A stretch of 64,000 bases of DNA from Hafnia alvei (lineage in GTDB: Bacteria > Pseudomonadota > Gammaproteobacteria > Enterobacterales > Enterobacteriaceae): the NCBI RefSeq assembly GCF_900095695.1, contig NZ_FMIQ01000055.1, positions 62,001 to 126,000 of the forward strand. Direction: 5' to 3'. The notes beneath the pieces were generated by a model. It did no database searches and was not told the origin of the DNA. It worked only from the letters and a program-made list of their open reading frames with translations. Position numbers and translations under genes: made by a program. This document shows, in pieces, positions 45,031-55,313 of this stretch (position 1 is its first letter; each line of letters begins with the position of its first letter).

Positions 45031-47547
45031 CTATGCGCCAGTCGGTACCGCATGTGCGGTGTTAGTGAGTGCAGGACCCTGATATTTTTCGATCTCAACC
45101 TGTGCCATTTGGCCGCAGTTACCTTGCGCCAAGCTGGATGAGCCAATATCAAACGTCAGGCAGTTCACGTTGCCGTTTTTACACAGCGATCCTGGCGTTG
45201 CTGGATCTGCCGGATCGAACCATGCGCCTTCGCTGATGCGGATCACACCCTGACGCACATCTTCAGTGACCACTGCGCCAACTAAGATCTGACCGCGATC
45301 GTTAAAGGCACGCACTAAGTCACCGTTGCTGATACCGCGAGTTTTAGCATCAGCCGGATGGATTAGAATGGCCTCGCGATCGGCTACCGCATATTTTTTA
45401 CGCAGCGGCGTATTGTCTAGCTGGGAATGCAGGCGGTTGATCGGATGTGCAGTATTCAGAGACAAAGGATATTTTGCCGCTTCTGGCCCTTTATACCATT
45501 CATGCGGTGGCATCCATGTTGGAATACCTTTGCAGTCTTCGTAGCCCATTTTCTCAATGGCGTCAGAGTAGATTTCGATTTTACCGGACGGTGTACCTAA
45601 TGGATTTAACAGTGGGTTTTCGCGATAGTCAGCGAAACGTACCCACTGTTTATTCTCTTCAGGTACCGGGAAGCGAACATAGTTGTTTGATTCCCAGAAC
45701 ATATCGAACGGCGGCAATGCCACACGAGCTGCGCGAGCCTGTGTTTTCATGTCGTCATACATGCTTTTCAGCCACTGGGTTTCGTCTTTGCCTTCGGTAA
45801 AGGCATCCTGAACCCCTAGTTTTTCTGACAGACCAGCAAAGATATCGAAATCGCTACGCGATTCGAACTGCGGTGGTACGCACTGATGCATAGGGAATAC
45901 ATACAGCTGAGAATAGTCACCGCCCATTTCCAGATCGTTTCGCTCGTAGCTGGTGGTGGTGGGGAATACGATATCCGCATGCTTGGCCGTTGCCGTCCAA
46001 TAAGGTTCATTGACTACAATGGTTTCAGGTTTTTGGAAAGCTTTCACCAGCGAGTTTGTATCTTGATGTTGGTGGAAGGTGTTACCGCCAGCGACGTAAA
46101 CCATTTTCACTTCAGGATAGGTAACCTGAGCGCCATTAAAATTAATGGTTTTGCCTGGATTCATTAAGCATTCGGCAATACGCGCAACGGGAATTGGCGT
46201 AGGCGTATTTTTCGGTGAGTTTCCAGCCGAAATACCCGCCAAGATCCCGCCTTTAGCCGTAGGACTGCCGCCTGAAGAGTAGTGATAGCTAAAGCCAAAA
46301 CCACCGCCCGGCAGACCAATTTGTCCCAACATGGCGGCAACGGTCACCAGCATCCAGTGTTGCTGTTCGCCGTGGTGCTGACGCTGAATGCCCCAACCAC
46401 CCATAATCATGGTGCGATTCTTCGCCATATCACGCGCTAGCTGGCGAAGCACGTCGGCATCAACGCCGCTAACTTCGGCTGCCCAGTTAGCATCTTTGAC
46501 GATGCCATCGTCCTGACCCATAAGATAAGCTTCGAATTTATCAAAGCCAACGGTATAGGTTTTCAGGAAATCAGGGTTATGCAGTTTTTCTGCCAGCAGC
46601 GTGTGGGCAATACCAATCAGCATGGCGGTATCGGTGTACGGACGCGGTGCAATCCACTGAGCATTCACGAATTTTGCGCTGTCGTTGTGTACCGGATCGA
46701 TGCTGATGATCCGTGTCCCTTTTTTCTTCAGCGCCTCAAAGCCAGTTTGGCCGACGTGATCAGGCACGTTCCAGCTGTTTTTTAATGTGATCATGGGGTT
46801 ACATCCCCACAGAATCACTAACTGGCTATTCTCGATAACGTTTGGCCATGCGGTTTGTTGTTCATAAACTTCCATTGAACCAACCACATGAGACATGATG
46901 ACCTGCGCGGCTCCGGTCGAGTAGTCACCCGCATAGCCTAAAAAACCGCCGCTTAGGTTCATCATACGTTGCAGCAGTGTACGGCTATTGTGGAGCATAC
47001 CCACGCTCTTCCAGCCGTAAGAGCCTGCATATATAGACTGTGGGCCATGCTCTTTTTGCAGGCGTGCGATTTGATCGCTCACTAACGTCAGGGCTTTATC
47101 CCAGCTTACTCGCACCCATTCGTCGCGGCCGCGCAGTTCTGGTTGGCTATTGGCAGGGCCGCCTTCTAGCCAGCCTTTACGTACCATCGGGTACTTAATG
47201 CGGTTTTCTGCATGTACCTGATACGGTGCCATGGTGATGAGTTCATTCGGGTACGGATCGTCACTAATGGCCTTAACATCCACCATTTTGCCGTCTTTCA
47301 CGATGGCCTCGAAAGCGCCCCAGTGTGCAGCGGTGAGTATGCCGGTTTGTGCCTGACGTAGGGCGGTAAACTGTGGCAACGCTTGGCTGATGGCCTGTGC
47401 TAATGCCGATTTAGGCCACAAACCAGCCATCAATGGCACGCTCAATACGGCACCTGCGCCGGTCAGAAAGCGACGGCGGCTGACCTGCAGCGGCTTCTGT
47501 TCGAAATCACTGACGTTTTCAACGTGGGAGTTCAGATTTTTTTTCAT
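45031..47547 (-). CDS. torZ: TorZ-like periplasmic TMAO/biotin-sulfoxide reductase
   Basis: The 838-residue molybdopterin-guanine-dinucleotide enzyme has a twin-arginine signal (SRRRFLTGAG, about residues 24-33). The molybdenum-ligand serine lies in GDYSTGAAQVIM. The segments AGSYGWKSVGMLHNSRTLLQRMMNL and AGGNTFHQHQDTN follow TorZ rather than TorA. It reduces N- and S-oxides as terminal acceptors. The N-terminal region before the twin arginine is about 20 residues longer than in E. coli TorZ. It is in an operon behind the cytochrome gene. Confidence 0.9.
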   Translation of the reverse strand: MKKNLNSHVENVSDFEQKPLQVSRRRFLTGAGAVLSVPLMAGLWPKSALAQAISQALPQFTALRQAQTGILTAAHWGAFEAIVKDGKMVDVKAISDDPYPNELITMAPYQVHAENRIKYPMVRKGWLEGGPANSQPELRGRDEWVRVSWDKALTLVSDQIARLQKEHGPQSIYAGSYGWKSVGMLHNSRTLLQRMMNLSGGFLGYAGDYSTGAAQVIMSHVVGSMEVYEQQTAWPNVIENSQLVILWGCNPMITLKNSWNVPDHVGQTGFEALKKKGTRIISIDPVHNDSAKFVNAQWIAPRPYTDTAMLIGIAHTLLAEKLHNPDFLKTYTVGFDKFEAYLMGQDDGIVKDANWAAEVSGVDADVLRQLARDMAKNRTMIMGGWGIQRQHHGEQQHWMLVTVAAMLGQIGLPGGGFGFSYHYSSGGSPTAKGGILAGISAGNSPKNTPTPIPVARIAECLMNPGKTINFNGAQVTYPEVKMVYVAGGNTFHQHQDTNSLVKAFQKPETIVVNEPYWTATAKHADIVFPTTTSYERNDLEMGGDYSQLYVFPMHQCVPPQFESRSDFDIFAGLSEKLGVQDAFTEGKDETQWLKSMYDDMKTQARAARVALPPFDMFWESNNYVRFPVPEENKQWVRFADYRENPLLNPLGTPSGKIEIYSDAIEKMGYEDCKGIPTWMPPHEWYKGPEAAKYPLSLNTAHPINRLHSQLDNTPLRKKYAVADREAILIHPADAKTRGISNGDLVRAFNDRGQILVGAVVTEDVRQGVIRISEGAWFDPADPATPGSLCKNGNVNCLTFDIGSSSLAQGNCGQMAQVEIEKYQGPALTNTAHAVPTGA

Positions 47548-47559
47548 TGTTATGGCTCC

Positions 47560-48723
47560 TTAAATCTTATTCGACTGATTGGCAGGCATATCGCTGGCGT
47601 GTTTCTGAACGTATTGTGTCAGAACGCGCAGCTGTTCCTGCGTCAGAGAAGTACGTGGAGCCATGCCTTTGACTACGCCGATCCATTGGTTGGCGTTGAA
47701 GCGGTCAAGCGCCGTTAAACCATGGCAGCCGGTGCAGTTGGCAGACATCATGTCAGAAGCGTAATGCCAAATTTTTTGTTGGTCATCAACCAGCTGTTTT
47801 TTCGGCAACCACACCTGCAATGCAACCTGATGCCAAACCAGCCCGGTTTCGGCGTCTTTAACCGTGCTTAGGGTTTTCAGTTGTTTACGTGCATCTTCGC
47901 CCACTAAAACGCTAAGGATACGTTTACCTTGCGCGGCGTAAAACACTTCAGTTACCCCATCCTGTTGCCAGCCGGCAACGTCGGCTAATACGCGATCGCC
48001 TTGACGTTTCACCACTTTCACTTCGGTGGATGGCATCAGGTTACCGGCGTTGTGCTGGGTTTCCTCAGCGCTCAAATAGAATGGTTCGGTAGCGATGGTG
48101 TACAGCGTGGTGGCGCTGTCTGGCGTTTTCGCTGCGGCGCTGGCCAACTCGCTGGCACCGGCGGCGGCTAATCCGCTCATGTCTGGCAGGATATGAGCAA
48201 CGCCTTTGTGGCAATCGATACACGTTTCACCATTTTTAATGGCAACCGGATGCTGCTGACGAGCTTCTGGTTTCTGTGCGATAACGTCCATCGCGTCGTA
48301 GCTATGACATGAGCGGCAGGTTGCGGAGTCGTTTTTCTTCAACGTATCCCACACGCTTTGCGCCATGGCGAGCTTATGCGCCTCATATTTTTCAGGCGTA
48401 TCGATTTTACCTGTCACTTCGCCATAGACGTCTTTCAATGCGGCAACTTTGGTGAGTAGATAATCGATAGGTTGGTGTGGAACGTGGCAGTCGGCGCATT
48501 CGGCCCGGATGCCTTTGGTGTTTTGGAAGTGAATACTGCCCTGATATTCGGCGAGAGGCTGTTCCATGGTGTGACATGAAATACAGAATTCTGTGTCACT
48601 GGTTTTATGCATAACGGTGGCGGTTCCTGCCAGCAGGGCCGCACCGATGATGATCCCCAACAACAAAAGCCACAGCCAGGCTCTGCTCCGGCGCTTGCCG
48701 GGAGTCTGATATCGATTGCTCAT
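47560..48723 (-). CDS. torY: TorY-like pentahaem c-type cytochrome
   Basis: The 387-residue protein has one N-terminal membrane anchor (about residues 14-37) and five haem motifs: CISCH, CADCH, CRSCH, CIDCH (NapC/NirT-type domain) and, in a separate C-terminal domain, CTGCH. It carries electrons from menaquinol to the reductase. E. coli TorY is 366 aa. The reductase gene starts 12 bases downstream. No torD-like chaperone or TorS/TorR regulators are seen. Confidence 0.92.
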   Translation of the reverse strand: MSNRYQTPGKRRSRAWLWLLLLGIIIGAALLAGTATVMHKTSDTEFCISCHTMEQPLAEYQGSIHFQNTKGIRAECADCHVPHQPIDYLLTKVAALKDVYGEVTGKIDTPEKYEAHKLAMAQSVWDTLKKNDSATCRSCHSYDAMDVIAQKPEARQQHPVAIKNGETCIDCHKGVAHILPDMSGLAAAGASELASAAAKTPDSATTLYTIATEPFYLSAEETQHNAGNLMPSTEVKVVKRQGDRVLADVAGWQQDGVTEVFYAAQGKRILSVLVGEDARKQLKTLSTVKDAETGLVWHQVALQVWLPKKQLVDDQQKIWHYASDMMSANCTGCHGLTALDRFNANQWIGVVKGMAPRTSLTQEQLRVLTQYVQKHASDMPANQSNKI

Positions 48724-49087
48724 AGTTTATTCCATATAATTATTAATATAGTTTTCTTGCCATATTATTTCTGAATCGAATGAATTGATTTATTTTCAAT
48801 GTCATAGGAATCAAGAATTTGCTAAGTATAGAAAACTTTTGAGCAAATTACCTAAAAAGAAGTAGCAAAATTGAGAGCTTTTTTTGTCGAGTTTTGGGCG
48901 CTGGAGATGGTGACCTGAAGCGTTTGCAGTCAGTAACACATTTCGTTAACAACATATGACGTTCTACGGGTACATTTAGGGTTATAAATACCGCGATGGT
49001 TATACCGAATCTCTTGAATTGTTTGCGAATGTCATTTGACCGTTTGGTTCCGGCATTGGCTGTTTGAAATCCTCAAAGGTTAAATTA
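48724..49087. other. Divergent intergenic region between torY and the M20 gene
   Basis: 364 AT-rich bases hold both promoters. A TTGATTTATTTTCAA near 48786 looks like an FNR site but has the wrong spacing. I see no tor boxes or ORFs. Confidence 0.4.
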
Positions 49088-50263
49088 ATGAAGAATTTTG
49101 ACTCCGCAACACTTGTCTCCCAGCTACAACGCTCTCAGGCTCAGTTGGAAAGTATCCGCCATGAATTTCATGCCAACCCTGAGTTGGGTTTTCACGAAAC
49201 GAATACGTCTAGCAAAGTATCTAAACTGCTCAATGAATGGGGCTACGACGTTGTCACAGGTATCGGTGGAACCGGCATTGTTGCAAGTTTAACCAAAGGG
49301 ACGGGGACAAAATCAATCGCTTTGCGCGCTGATATGGATGCATTGCCTATTCATGAAGCCAGCGGTGTGAAATATCAAAGCGCCTGTTCAGGAAAGATGC
49401 ATGCCTGTGGCCATGACGGCCATACGTCAATGCTGCTGGGCGCGGCGCAATGGTTGGCGAGCGATAGCGCAGACTTCAACGGTACCGTCCGTTTGATTTT
49501 TCAGCCTTCAGAAGAAGATATGCGTGGCGCGCAGGCCATGATTGACGATGGTTTGTTCACACGATTCCCCGTCGATGCCGTTTACGGTATGCATAATATG
49601 CCCGGATACCCACAAGGACATATGGCATTTAAAGAAGGCGCGACGATGGCGGCGGTGGATAGCTTGACCATCACCCTGACCGGTAAAGGCAGTCATGGTT
49701 CAACGCCTGAAAAAAGTATCGATCCGATCGTTGCCGGTGCCTCATTGGTGATGGCATTACAAACGATTGTTTCGCGTAATATTGCTGCACAGGATCAGGC
49801 CGTGGTCAGCGTCGGTGCTTTTCAGGCCGGTGACGCAGGAAACGTGATCCCGCAGGAGGCGGTGTTGAGATTAAGCATTCGCTCCACCGATGAAGGCGTG
49901 CGTAAAAACGTGCTGCAACGGATTCGGACGATTACCGAAGCGCAGGCCGTATGCTATGGCGTTACGGCCTCCATCGAAAGCGCAGTGGCGGGTGTGGTAT
50001 TGATGAATACGCCGCATGAAACAGCGTTTGCTAAGCAGGTCGCGGTTGAGTTACTTGGCGGCGAAAAAGTTGTAGATATGCCTAACACGTTTATGGGCAG
50101 TGAGGATTTCGCGTTTATGCTCAAGCATAAACCCGGCTGCTATTGCATTATTGGCAACGGTGACTCGCCGATGTTGCATCATCCACAGTACGATTTTGAC
50201 GACCGTAATCTGAGCGTGGGCGCAGCATACTGGGTGGCGTTGGCCCAATCCTATTTGGCATAA
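49088..50263 (+). CDS. M20-family amidohydrolase (hippurate/N-acyl-amino-acid hydrolase-like)
   Basis: From the ATG at 49088 (AAAGG ahead) the product is 391 residues. The M20D metal site is visible: ALRADMDALPI, CSGKMHACGHDGHTSMLLGAA, the FQPSEEDMRGAQAMI glutamates and a late GSEDFAFML. A dimerisation domain (about residues 185-295) contains GKGSHGSTPEKSIDP. The cytosolic enzyme should cleave N-acyl or conjugated amino acids. The substrate is not predictable here and no transporter is adjacent. Confidence 0.85.
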   Translation: MKNFDSATLVSQLQRSQAQLESIRHEFHANPELGFHETNTSSKVSKLLNEWGYDVVTGIGGTGIVASLTKGTGTKSIALRADMDALPIHEASGVKYQSACSGKMHACGHDGHTSMLLGAAQWLASDSADFNGTVRLIFQPSEEDMRGAQAMIDDGLFTRFPVDAVYGMHNMPGYPQGHMAFKEGATMAAVDSLTITLTGKGSHGSTPEKSIDPIVAGASLVMALQTIVSRNIAAQDQAVVSVGAFQAGDAGNVIPQEAVLRLSIRSTDEGVRKNVLQRIRTITEAQAVCYGVTASIESAVAGVVLMNTPHETAFAKQVAVELLGGEKVVDMPNTFMGSEDFAFMLKHKPGCYCIIGNGDSPMLHHPQYDFDDRNLSVGAAYWVALAQSYLA

Positions 50264-50290
50264 CGGCGTGAGTGGGTTGGGGTAGTTTGC

Positions 50291-50557
50291 CTACCTCAAC
50301 TGACTATCTTTACTTCCTCGGCGGTTGTATCCGCTGGTGGCCTGCTGTTTTTTATCGATTTCCGCCTGACAGTTCACACAAAGCTGCACTCCAGGCAGCG
50401 CTTTGCGTCGCGCCTCGGGGATTTCTGCACCACACTCTTCACAAACATGGGCGCTTTCACCGTGACTTAGCTGGCTACGTGCACGTGCAACGGCGTCATC
50501 AACCGTCGCGTCAATTTGATCCTGAACCGCCCCATCATTTGCCCAACCACTGGCCAT
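50291..50557 (-). CDS. ybiI: YbiI, DksA/TraR-type zinc-finger protein
   Basis: The 88-residue protein, the same length as E. coli YbiI, has a four-cysteine zinc finger CEECG...CVNC (about residues 39-63) and the conserved end GYNRRGSKDSQLR. DksA-type proteins bind the RNA polymerase secondary channel, but YbiI lacks most of the DksA coiled coil. The ATG at 50557 gives better spacing to GGAG than the adjacent ATG at 50560. Confidence 0.93.
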   Translation of the reverse strand: MASGWANDGAVQDQIDATVDDAVARARSQLSHGESAHVCEECGAEIPEARRKALPGVQLCVNCQAEIDKKQQATSGYNRRGSKDSQLR

Positions 50558-50628
50558 CATCTATCTCCGGTTATTTTTCAGGCTATTTAAGTATAGATGG
50601 GGGTTTCGGGCTCAGGATCAACCACGGC

Positions 50629-52004
50629 TTAAAAACTCAGCGTTGCAGATGTCATAATGAAATTCATATCCTTTAAATTGGCATGTTTCTCTAAGCTATG
50701 GCCAACATCAAAATAGGCATAGGCGAATTTAAACTGCAGCCATTTTTCAGGTGTCCATTGGGTTGAAATCTGGTATTGATTGCCAATAAAACGGCTGCCT
50801 TGAGTGCTGTTTTTAACCGGCTTCATCGGGCCAAGATAAAATCCGTCCTGTTTTTGCTGTCGCCACATGGCATCCCAGCTAAGATCGACGGTGAGAGTAT
50901 CCGTTGGTGTTAACGTGACTGACGGGTGAATGTCGATCAGGTTAGCCGGCGCTACCAGCCCGTTCTCGGTCAGATAAGGCAATTTTGGATACATGGCATT
51001 AAAGGTATTCAGCTCGCCGTCGTGCGGATTTTTATCACCGCTCGCCATCCCTATTTTACCGCCGAAACGTGGTCGCCAGATCCATGTAGAAACGGTATAG
51101 CCTGCGTGCGCCGATGCGGACCACGCCCGAATAGTATGTGACGCCCCATTGGGGGAAAACTCACCAAATTGATAGGCTGCCTCATTATCCCAATCAAACC
51201 CCCCGGCAGCGCCGAAAACTCGGCTGCCAACGGTATAGCGACGTTCACTGCCGCTGCCTTGTGTGTAGGTGGAATCGTTGTTTTCGAAGCCAAAGGTATA
51301 GAGATCGATAGAAGAGGCGAGAGGGGCTACCGGCGTAGTGGCATACAGCCCCCATATTTTTTGGCTATTGTCGGTGTCGTCGTCAAAACTGCCTTTTTTA
51401 ATGCTCACCGGATGACCAATAAATGCATCCACACGATTTTTGGACGTTGCCCAACTGGCGCGAACGGCATCGAACGAGCGGCGCACGTTTGCTCCGTCAC
51501 GCGTTCCCATCAAATGCAGTGAACCCAGTGGGATCTCTTGCCGTCCCACCCGCAGCGTACCGAGACCCGCATCGGTAGGTAATTTTAAATCGATGTATCC
51601 TTGCCCTACGTAGGCGTGATCGTCATCCGTTGGCTTACGCCCCTGATCGCGCGGCGTGGCGATTGAAGAACCAAGCTGAACATAAGTTGAGAAATAATGG
51701 CCGTAGTCGAGTTTGGAACCCAGCAGAAAACGCTGCATGAAAGTGCTATCTCGCCCTCCGCCGTGAGCAGCCAAATCACGTTGGTCGCTCCATTCATAGC
51801 GTTCACGCAGCGAACCGTCGAAGGAAAGTGTCGCATTGTCAGTTAAGGCGATTTGCTTCCATGCGGGTGCCGTTTCTGCGTGTGCATTAGGTGAGTGAAC
51901 GCTCGTCGACAGTACGGTAGCTGCAAGAATGTGGGCAGCCAGCGTTGGGAGCGTAATTTATGAAATCGTTGTTTATGAGATTGTTGTTTATGAGATTGTT
52001 GCAT
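50629..52004 (-). pseudogene. Alginate-export-family outer-membrane porin, frameshifted in the signal peptide
   Basis: The open frame 50629-51957 encodes a beta-barrel protein of the alginate_exp family (GSLRERYEWSDQRD, VGRQEIPLGSLHLMGTRDG, aromatic C-terminal SATLSF). It opens LAAHILAATVLSTSVHSPNAHAE, a signal-peptide core, but has no start codon before a stop at 51958-51960. The ATG at 52004 begins MQQSHKQQSHKQRFHK, a basic n-region, in another frame. One added base in the minus-strand AAA (51957-51959) or CCC (51947-51949) would join them. A TTG at 51774 would skip the signal and is not credible. Confidence 0.75.
51957..52001 (-). repeat. 15-bp tandem repeat (three copies) in the porin N-region
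   Basis: CAACAATCTCATAAA occurs twice in tandem, followed by a variant CAACGATTTCATAAA, on the minus strand directly after the ATG at 52004. It encodes QQSHK repeats. It ends where the reading frame breaks. Confidence 0.85.
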
Positions 52005-52063
52005 GGGGATCGCTTGCCGATGTCGCGATGCCAAACGAGGCTGGCATCGCGATAAGATAAAAA

Positions 52064-52953
52064 TTATTTAGTGTCTTGATGGATTTCAGCGATGTAACCG
52101 CCAGGGAATTGCACCACGGCGCTAGCGCGTTTTTCCCCTGCAACCGACTGCCACAGGATTTTTGCCCCGCTGGCCGTTGCTTTGCCGAGGGTTTCACTCA
52201 GACTGGCGACGCCATAGCCGGTACGTTCCTGACCGAATGGATAGTTCAAATGCCCATCGGTGACAAAGATGCGGGTTTTGCCGAAGGCCGAGGACAAATT
52301 CACTACGCGAATAGCGTTATTTTTCTCACCGCCAATCACGGTAGCGCTTTGCTGTGCATCATCGATTATTTTGCCGTTTGAGAATTTCTGATAGCTTTTG
52401 ATGAAATCATCAACGCGATAGCGTGAAAGATAAATACGGTTTTCAGGAATAAAACTGAGTGGCTGGTAGTTAGGCGCTTTGGTATGCCAATACAGCTGCA
52501 TATTCACGCCGCCCGGCCACTGAACCACTGCGTCACGTCCGATAGGATCGTTAAATGGCTCAACGATAACGTCGGCACCGGCTTTTTTGGCATTCGCTAT
52601 TGCAGTATCCATATTGGTGACTAAGAAACCATTACGCTCGTTGCCAAATGGATAAGGCGCTGGTGTCTGGAAATCAAATACGGAAAAACTGCCCGATGGC
52701 GTTAAGATCAACTGAGAATAGGTTTGACTCGGTGTAGGCGTCACATCAGCTAAAACCCGCTGGGTAGTACTTCCGCCAAAAGTTTTCAGAATACTGTCGA
52801 CGAAGGTATCCATTTTTCGGGTTCGACATAAACGTGGGTGGTATCGTACTGGGGACCTACGCCAATATCCGCAGCCCAACTGTCTGTCGATGCAGCCACT
52901 GTTAGCGCAGAAGCGACGGCGAAGTAGATAGAAATTCGCGCTGTTTGATTCAT
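52064..52953 (-). pseudogene. Periplasmic VOC/glyoxalase-fold protein, frameshifted near the N-terminus
   Basis: Translation from the ATG at 52953 (AAGGAG ahead) gives a signal peptide ending TDSWAAD and then IGVGPQYDTTHVYVEPEK, before a premature stop. The rest (DTFVDSILKTFGG... to the stop at 52064) continues in the next frame: two VOC modules, each with a PFGxERxG motif and WPGG/FPGG elements. The break is at a run of five A residues (plus-strand T run 52813-52817); a sixth would restore VEPEKMDTFVDS. If intact it would be about 296 residues. Its function is unknown. Confidence 0.8.
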
Positions 52954-53244
52954 TTCAGTCTCCTTAACATTAAACATTCGATGCCATCGGTTGAGCTCGC
53001 TGTCGATGGGCTATTTGATAAAATGCATATTACGGAGAAGATAAATGAAGGATAGGCAGTAATTTTTAACGTTTTATTTAAAATAATTAGGGTAAAAGAA
53101 GGTTGTAAATAGTGCGGTTAAAGAGTGAGTGATGACTGCGTAGTTGAAAATATCCGTCACTCTGGCTTTAGCAGAATGACGGTCTAGGAATAGTACTAAG
53201 AAAATATTTTTTCTTATGTCTTAAAGTTGGGTTTTTATTAAGAG

Positions 53245-55298
53245 TTAATGATGTAAATACCTTTTAATAATGGGCTGTATGGACGTCCTCTCATCATCAA
53301 ACAAAATTTCAGTGGTGCATTGAGCAGCGTGCATGCTAAGGCGAAGCTTTCCCGTAGGCGTATTATCACATGGTGAAAATTCAGCCCCTGTCAGGCAGTT
53401 AGCTAAATCAAATAGGGTCAAATAGGTTATTTCTGATTCATGTGAACGTAGCGTCAGTTGGCTAATATGCTGAGTGTTAGGGTTATCCGGCGCACTGCTG
53501 GCAATGAGCAAATTTCGTTCTGAAGGTTGTTCTGTCATTAACTGAGACATTATTTGAGTATAGATAGCTACCGTTGAGCTGGTTGTCCTTGCTAATGTTT
53601 TTTGCATACCGGTACCCGGTTTTATCCAGATTGGGTTTATATGACATAACATCTTTTCATTTTGCACATCATCGTGTTGCTCGGGAGCTGGCAGGCTGCC
53701 ATTGATCATCCAGTTTAAATCAGCGCATTGTCTACGTGGGTTTTTAATTGTTGAAATATCAATAACAAGGTTATCGATAAGCATCACTCGACGTCTAAAG
53801 CTAACCTGCTGGTAAGCCTGTTCATCCCAATTGATAATGTAAAAACTATCGGGCTTGTCAGCCTTTTTTGCCCAATCCGCCATCACGTCAATATAGTGAT
53901 ACATATTCGTCTTTAGACAGGAATTAACTACCGGACTCACCGGTGGCTGGTTAGCCAGATTGATCGTAAGCGTGCTATGTGAAGCGGTTTTCTTATAATA
54001 ATCGCGGTGTAAACTGGTGCTATAACCGGTCGTCCCTAAGTCTTTCACCAGTTCTTTGCCTTGATGAAAAATAATAATGCCAAGGCTATCGCTGTGATCG
54101 TGTTCTCCACCGTAGGGCAGATGTTTTATCAGTATTGTGCTTTGTGTCTCTGGCCGTTGAAATAACGTTAAGCCAGGCGGGATTTCGTTAGGGGTACTTT
54201 GGCTAGGGAGGTTTTTTTCCCGTGGTGTACGATCGTTGCCATACAATATAAAATCGGTGTTGATATCACTTTTTCGGCTGTAAATAATATCTAATGCTTC
54301 TAAATAGCACGGGTCGGCATAATAGCCGTAGGCAAATTCATACAGATCGGAATGGATAAGTTTCTCCTGACCAAATACGCAATCGTTGAGGCGAGGGAAA
54401 CAGCCATTTGGCATCAGCAATGACAATGGTACACGGAGCATGCGAGGATAATAGGGGAGATCTAATAGGCTGTATTTGGTTCCTTTAGCAACTTTCTCGA
54501 AGGCAAAAATCCTTGTAATGCATACAGATGATAATGCAATGAGCCTTCAAACCATAGCTGACCATTAATTAACGAATGCTCTAGCTGATAGCGCAATCCA
54601 TAGCGTGTATTTAAGGCAAAATTTAGATAAGGCTCTTTTTCTAGAATGAGTCCAATGACGGCAATCGCACTGTTAATTTTCACCTCATGATTATGAATTT
54701 GGTCGTGTCGCTGTTGCATCAAGAATTCAGCGCCGGGCTGTAATAATTGTTGCCGGATAACGTTTTTTTCGTCAGTGGATAAATTATCGCAAATCAAGTC
54801 GTAGCCGCGTGCGAAATCAAGCAGGCAATTGGCTTCACACAATGCCTGCGCATTCATTTTTCCGTTAGCGTTATAAGGGATACCGCCATGCTCCTGATAG
54901 TCTGGATAATAGGCGGCATAAGTCAGCAATAGATCGCGAACGCGCTGGAAATACTCCTTGTTTGCGGTAACTTGCCATAATAAACCAACCTCGTAGCAGG
55001 CTTTGGCATTCAAGCCATTCATCCAGCGCCACCATGCGCCATCGTAGGGTTCACCGCTAAAAATTTTATTATCTACTGGGCAGCGATGCTGGTGTTCATG
55101 ATGATAATCCCAATTGAGCCGCACCCCGTGATCGGGGCAATAATAGTAATGGTTCCAAGTTGCAATTCCAGACGTGGGCACTTTTAACGGATGATTTAAC
55201 ACCGTAGCGTTATCGGCAATGAGTGTGTCAATCCACTCAGGCCAGCGCTGTGCGCGCTGGCGAATAATGGCGATTTCACGGGGATTGAATTGTTTCAT
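53245..55298 (-). pseudogene. Heparinase II/III-family (PL15/PL17-like) oligouronide lyase, split by a frameshift
   Basis: The first half (start 55298, AAGGAAG ahead) encodes the helical toroid domain with HNHEVKINSAIAVIG and SLHYHLYALQGF, then runs into a stop at 54462. The second half is the beta-sheet domain with GGEHDHSDSLGIIIFHQGK and DLGTTGYS, the family's catalytic signature. The break is at five T residues (plus-strand A run 54505-54509); a sixth restores GFFAFEKVAKGTKYS and a protein of about 684 residues. No signal peptide, so it is probably a cytosolic exolyase. It is last in the operon. Confidence 0.85.
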
Positions 55299-55313
55299 TC
55301 TTACCGCTTCCTT

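Noticed and set aside
48786-48801. FNR-like TTGAT...TCAA before torY
   Set aside because: The half-sites are one base too far apart for the FNR consensus.
51606-51774. TTG at 51774 as the start of the porin
   Set aside because: In-frame coding sequence with a signal-peptide core continues upstream to 51957, so the start would remove the export signal.
53245-54441. The second half of the heparinase-type gene as an independent gene starting at 54441
   Set aside because: The preceding frame encodes conserved residues (KGTKYSLLDLPYYPRM) continuous with the upstream half, and there is no separate ribosome binding site.
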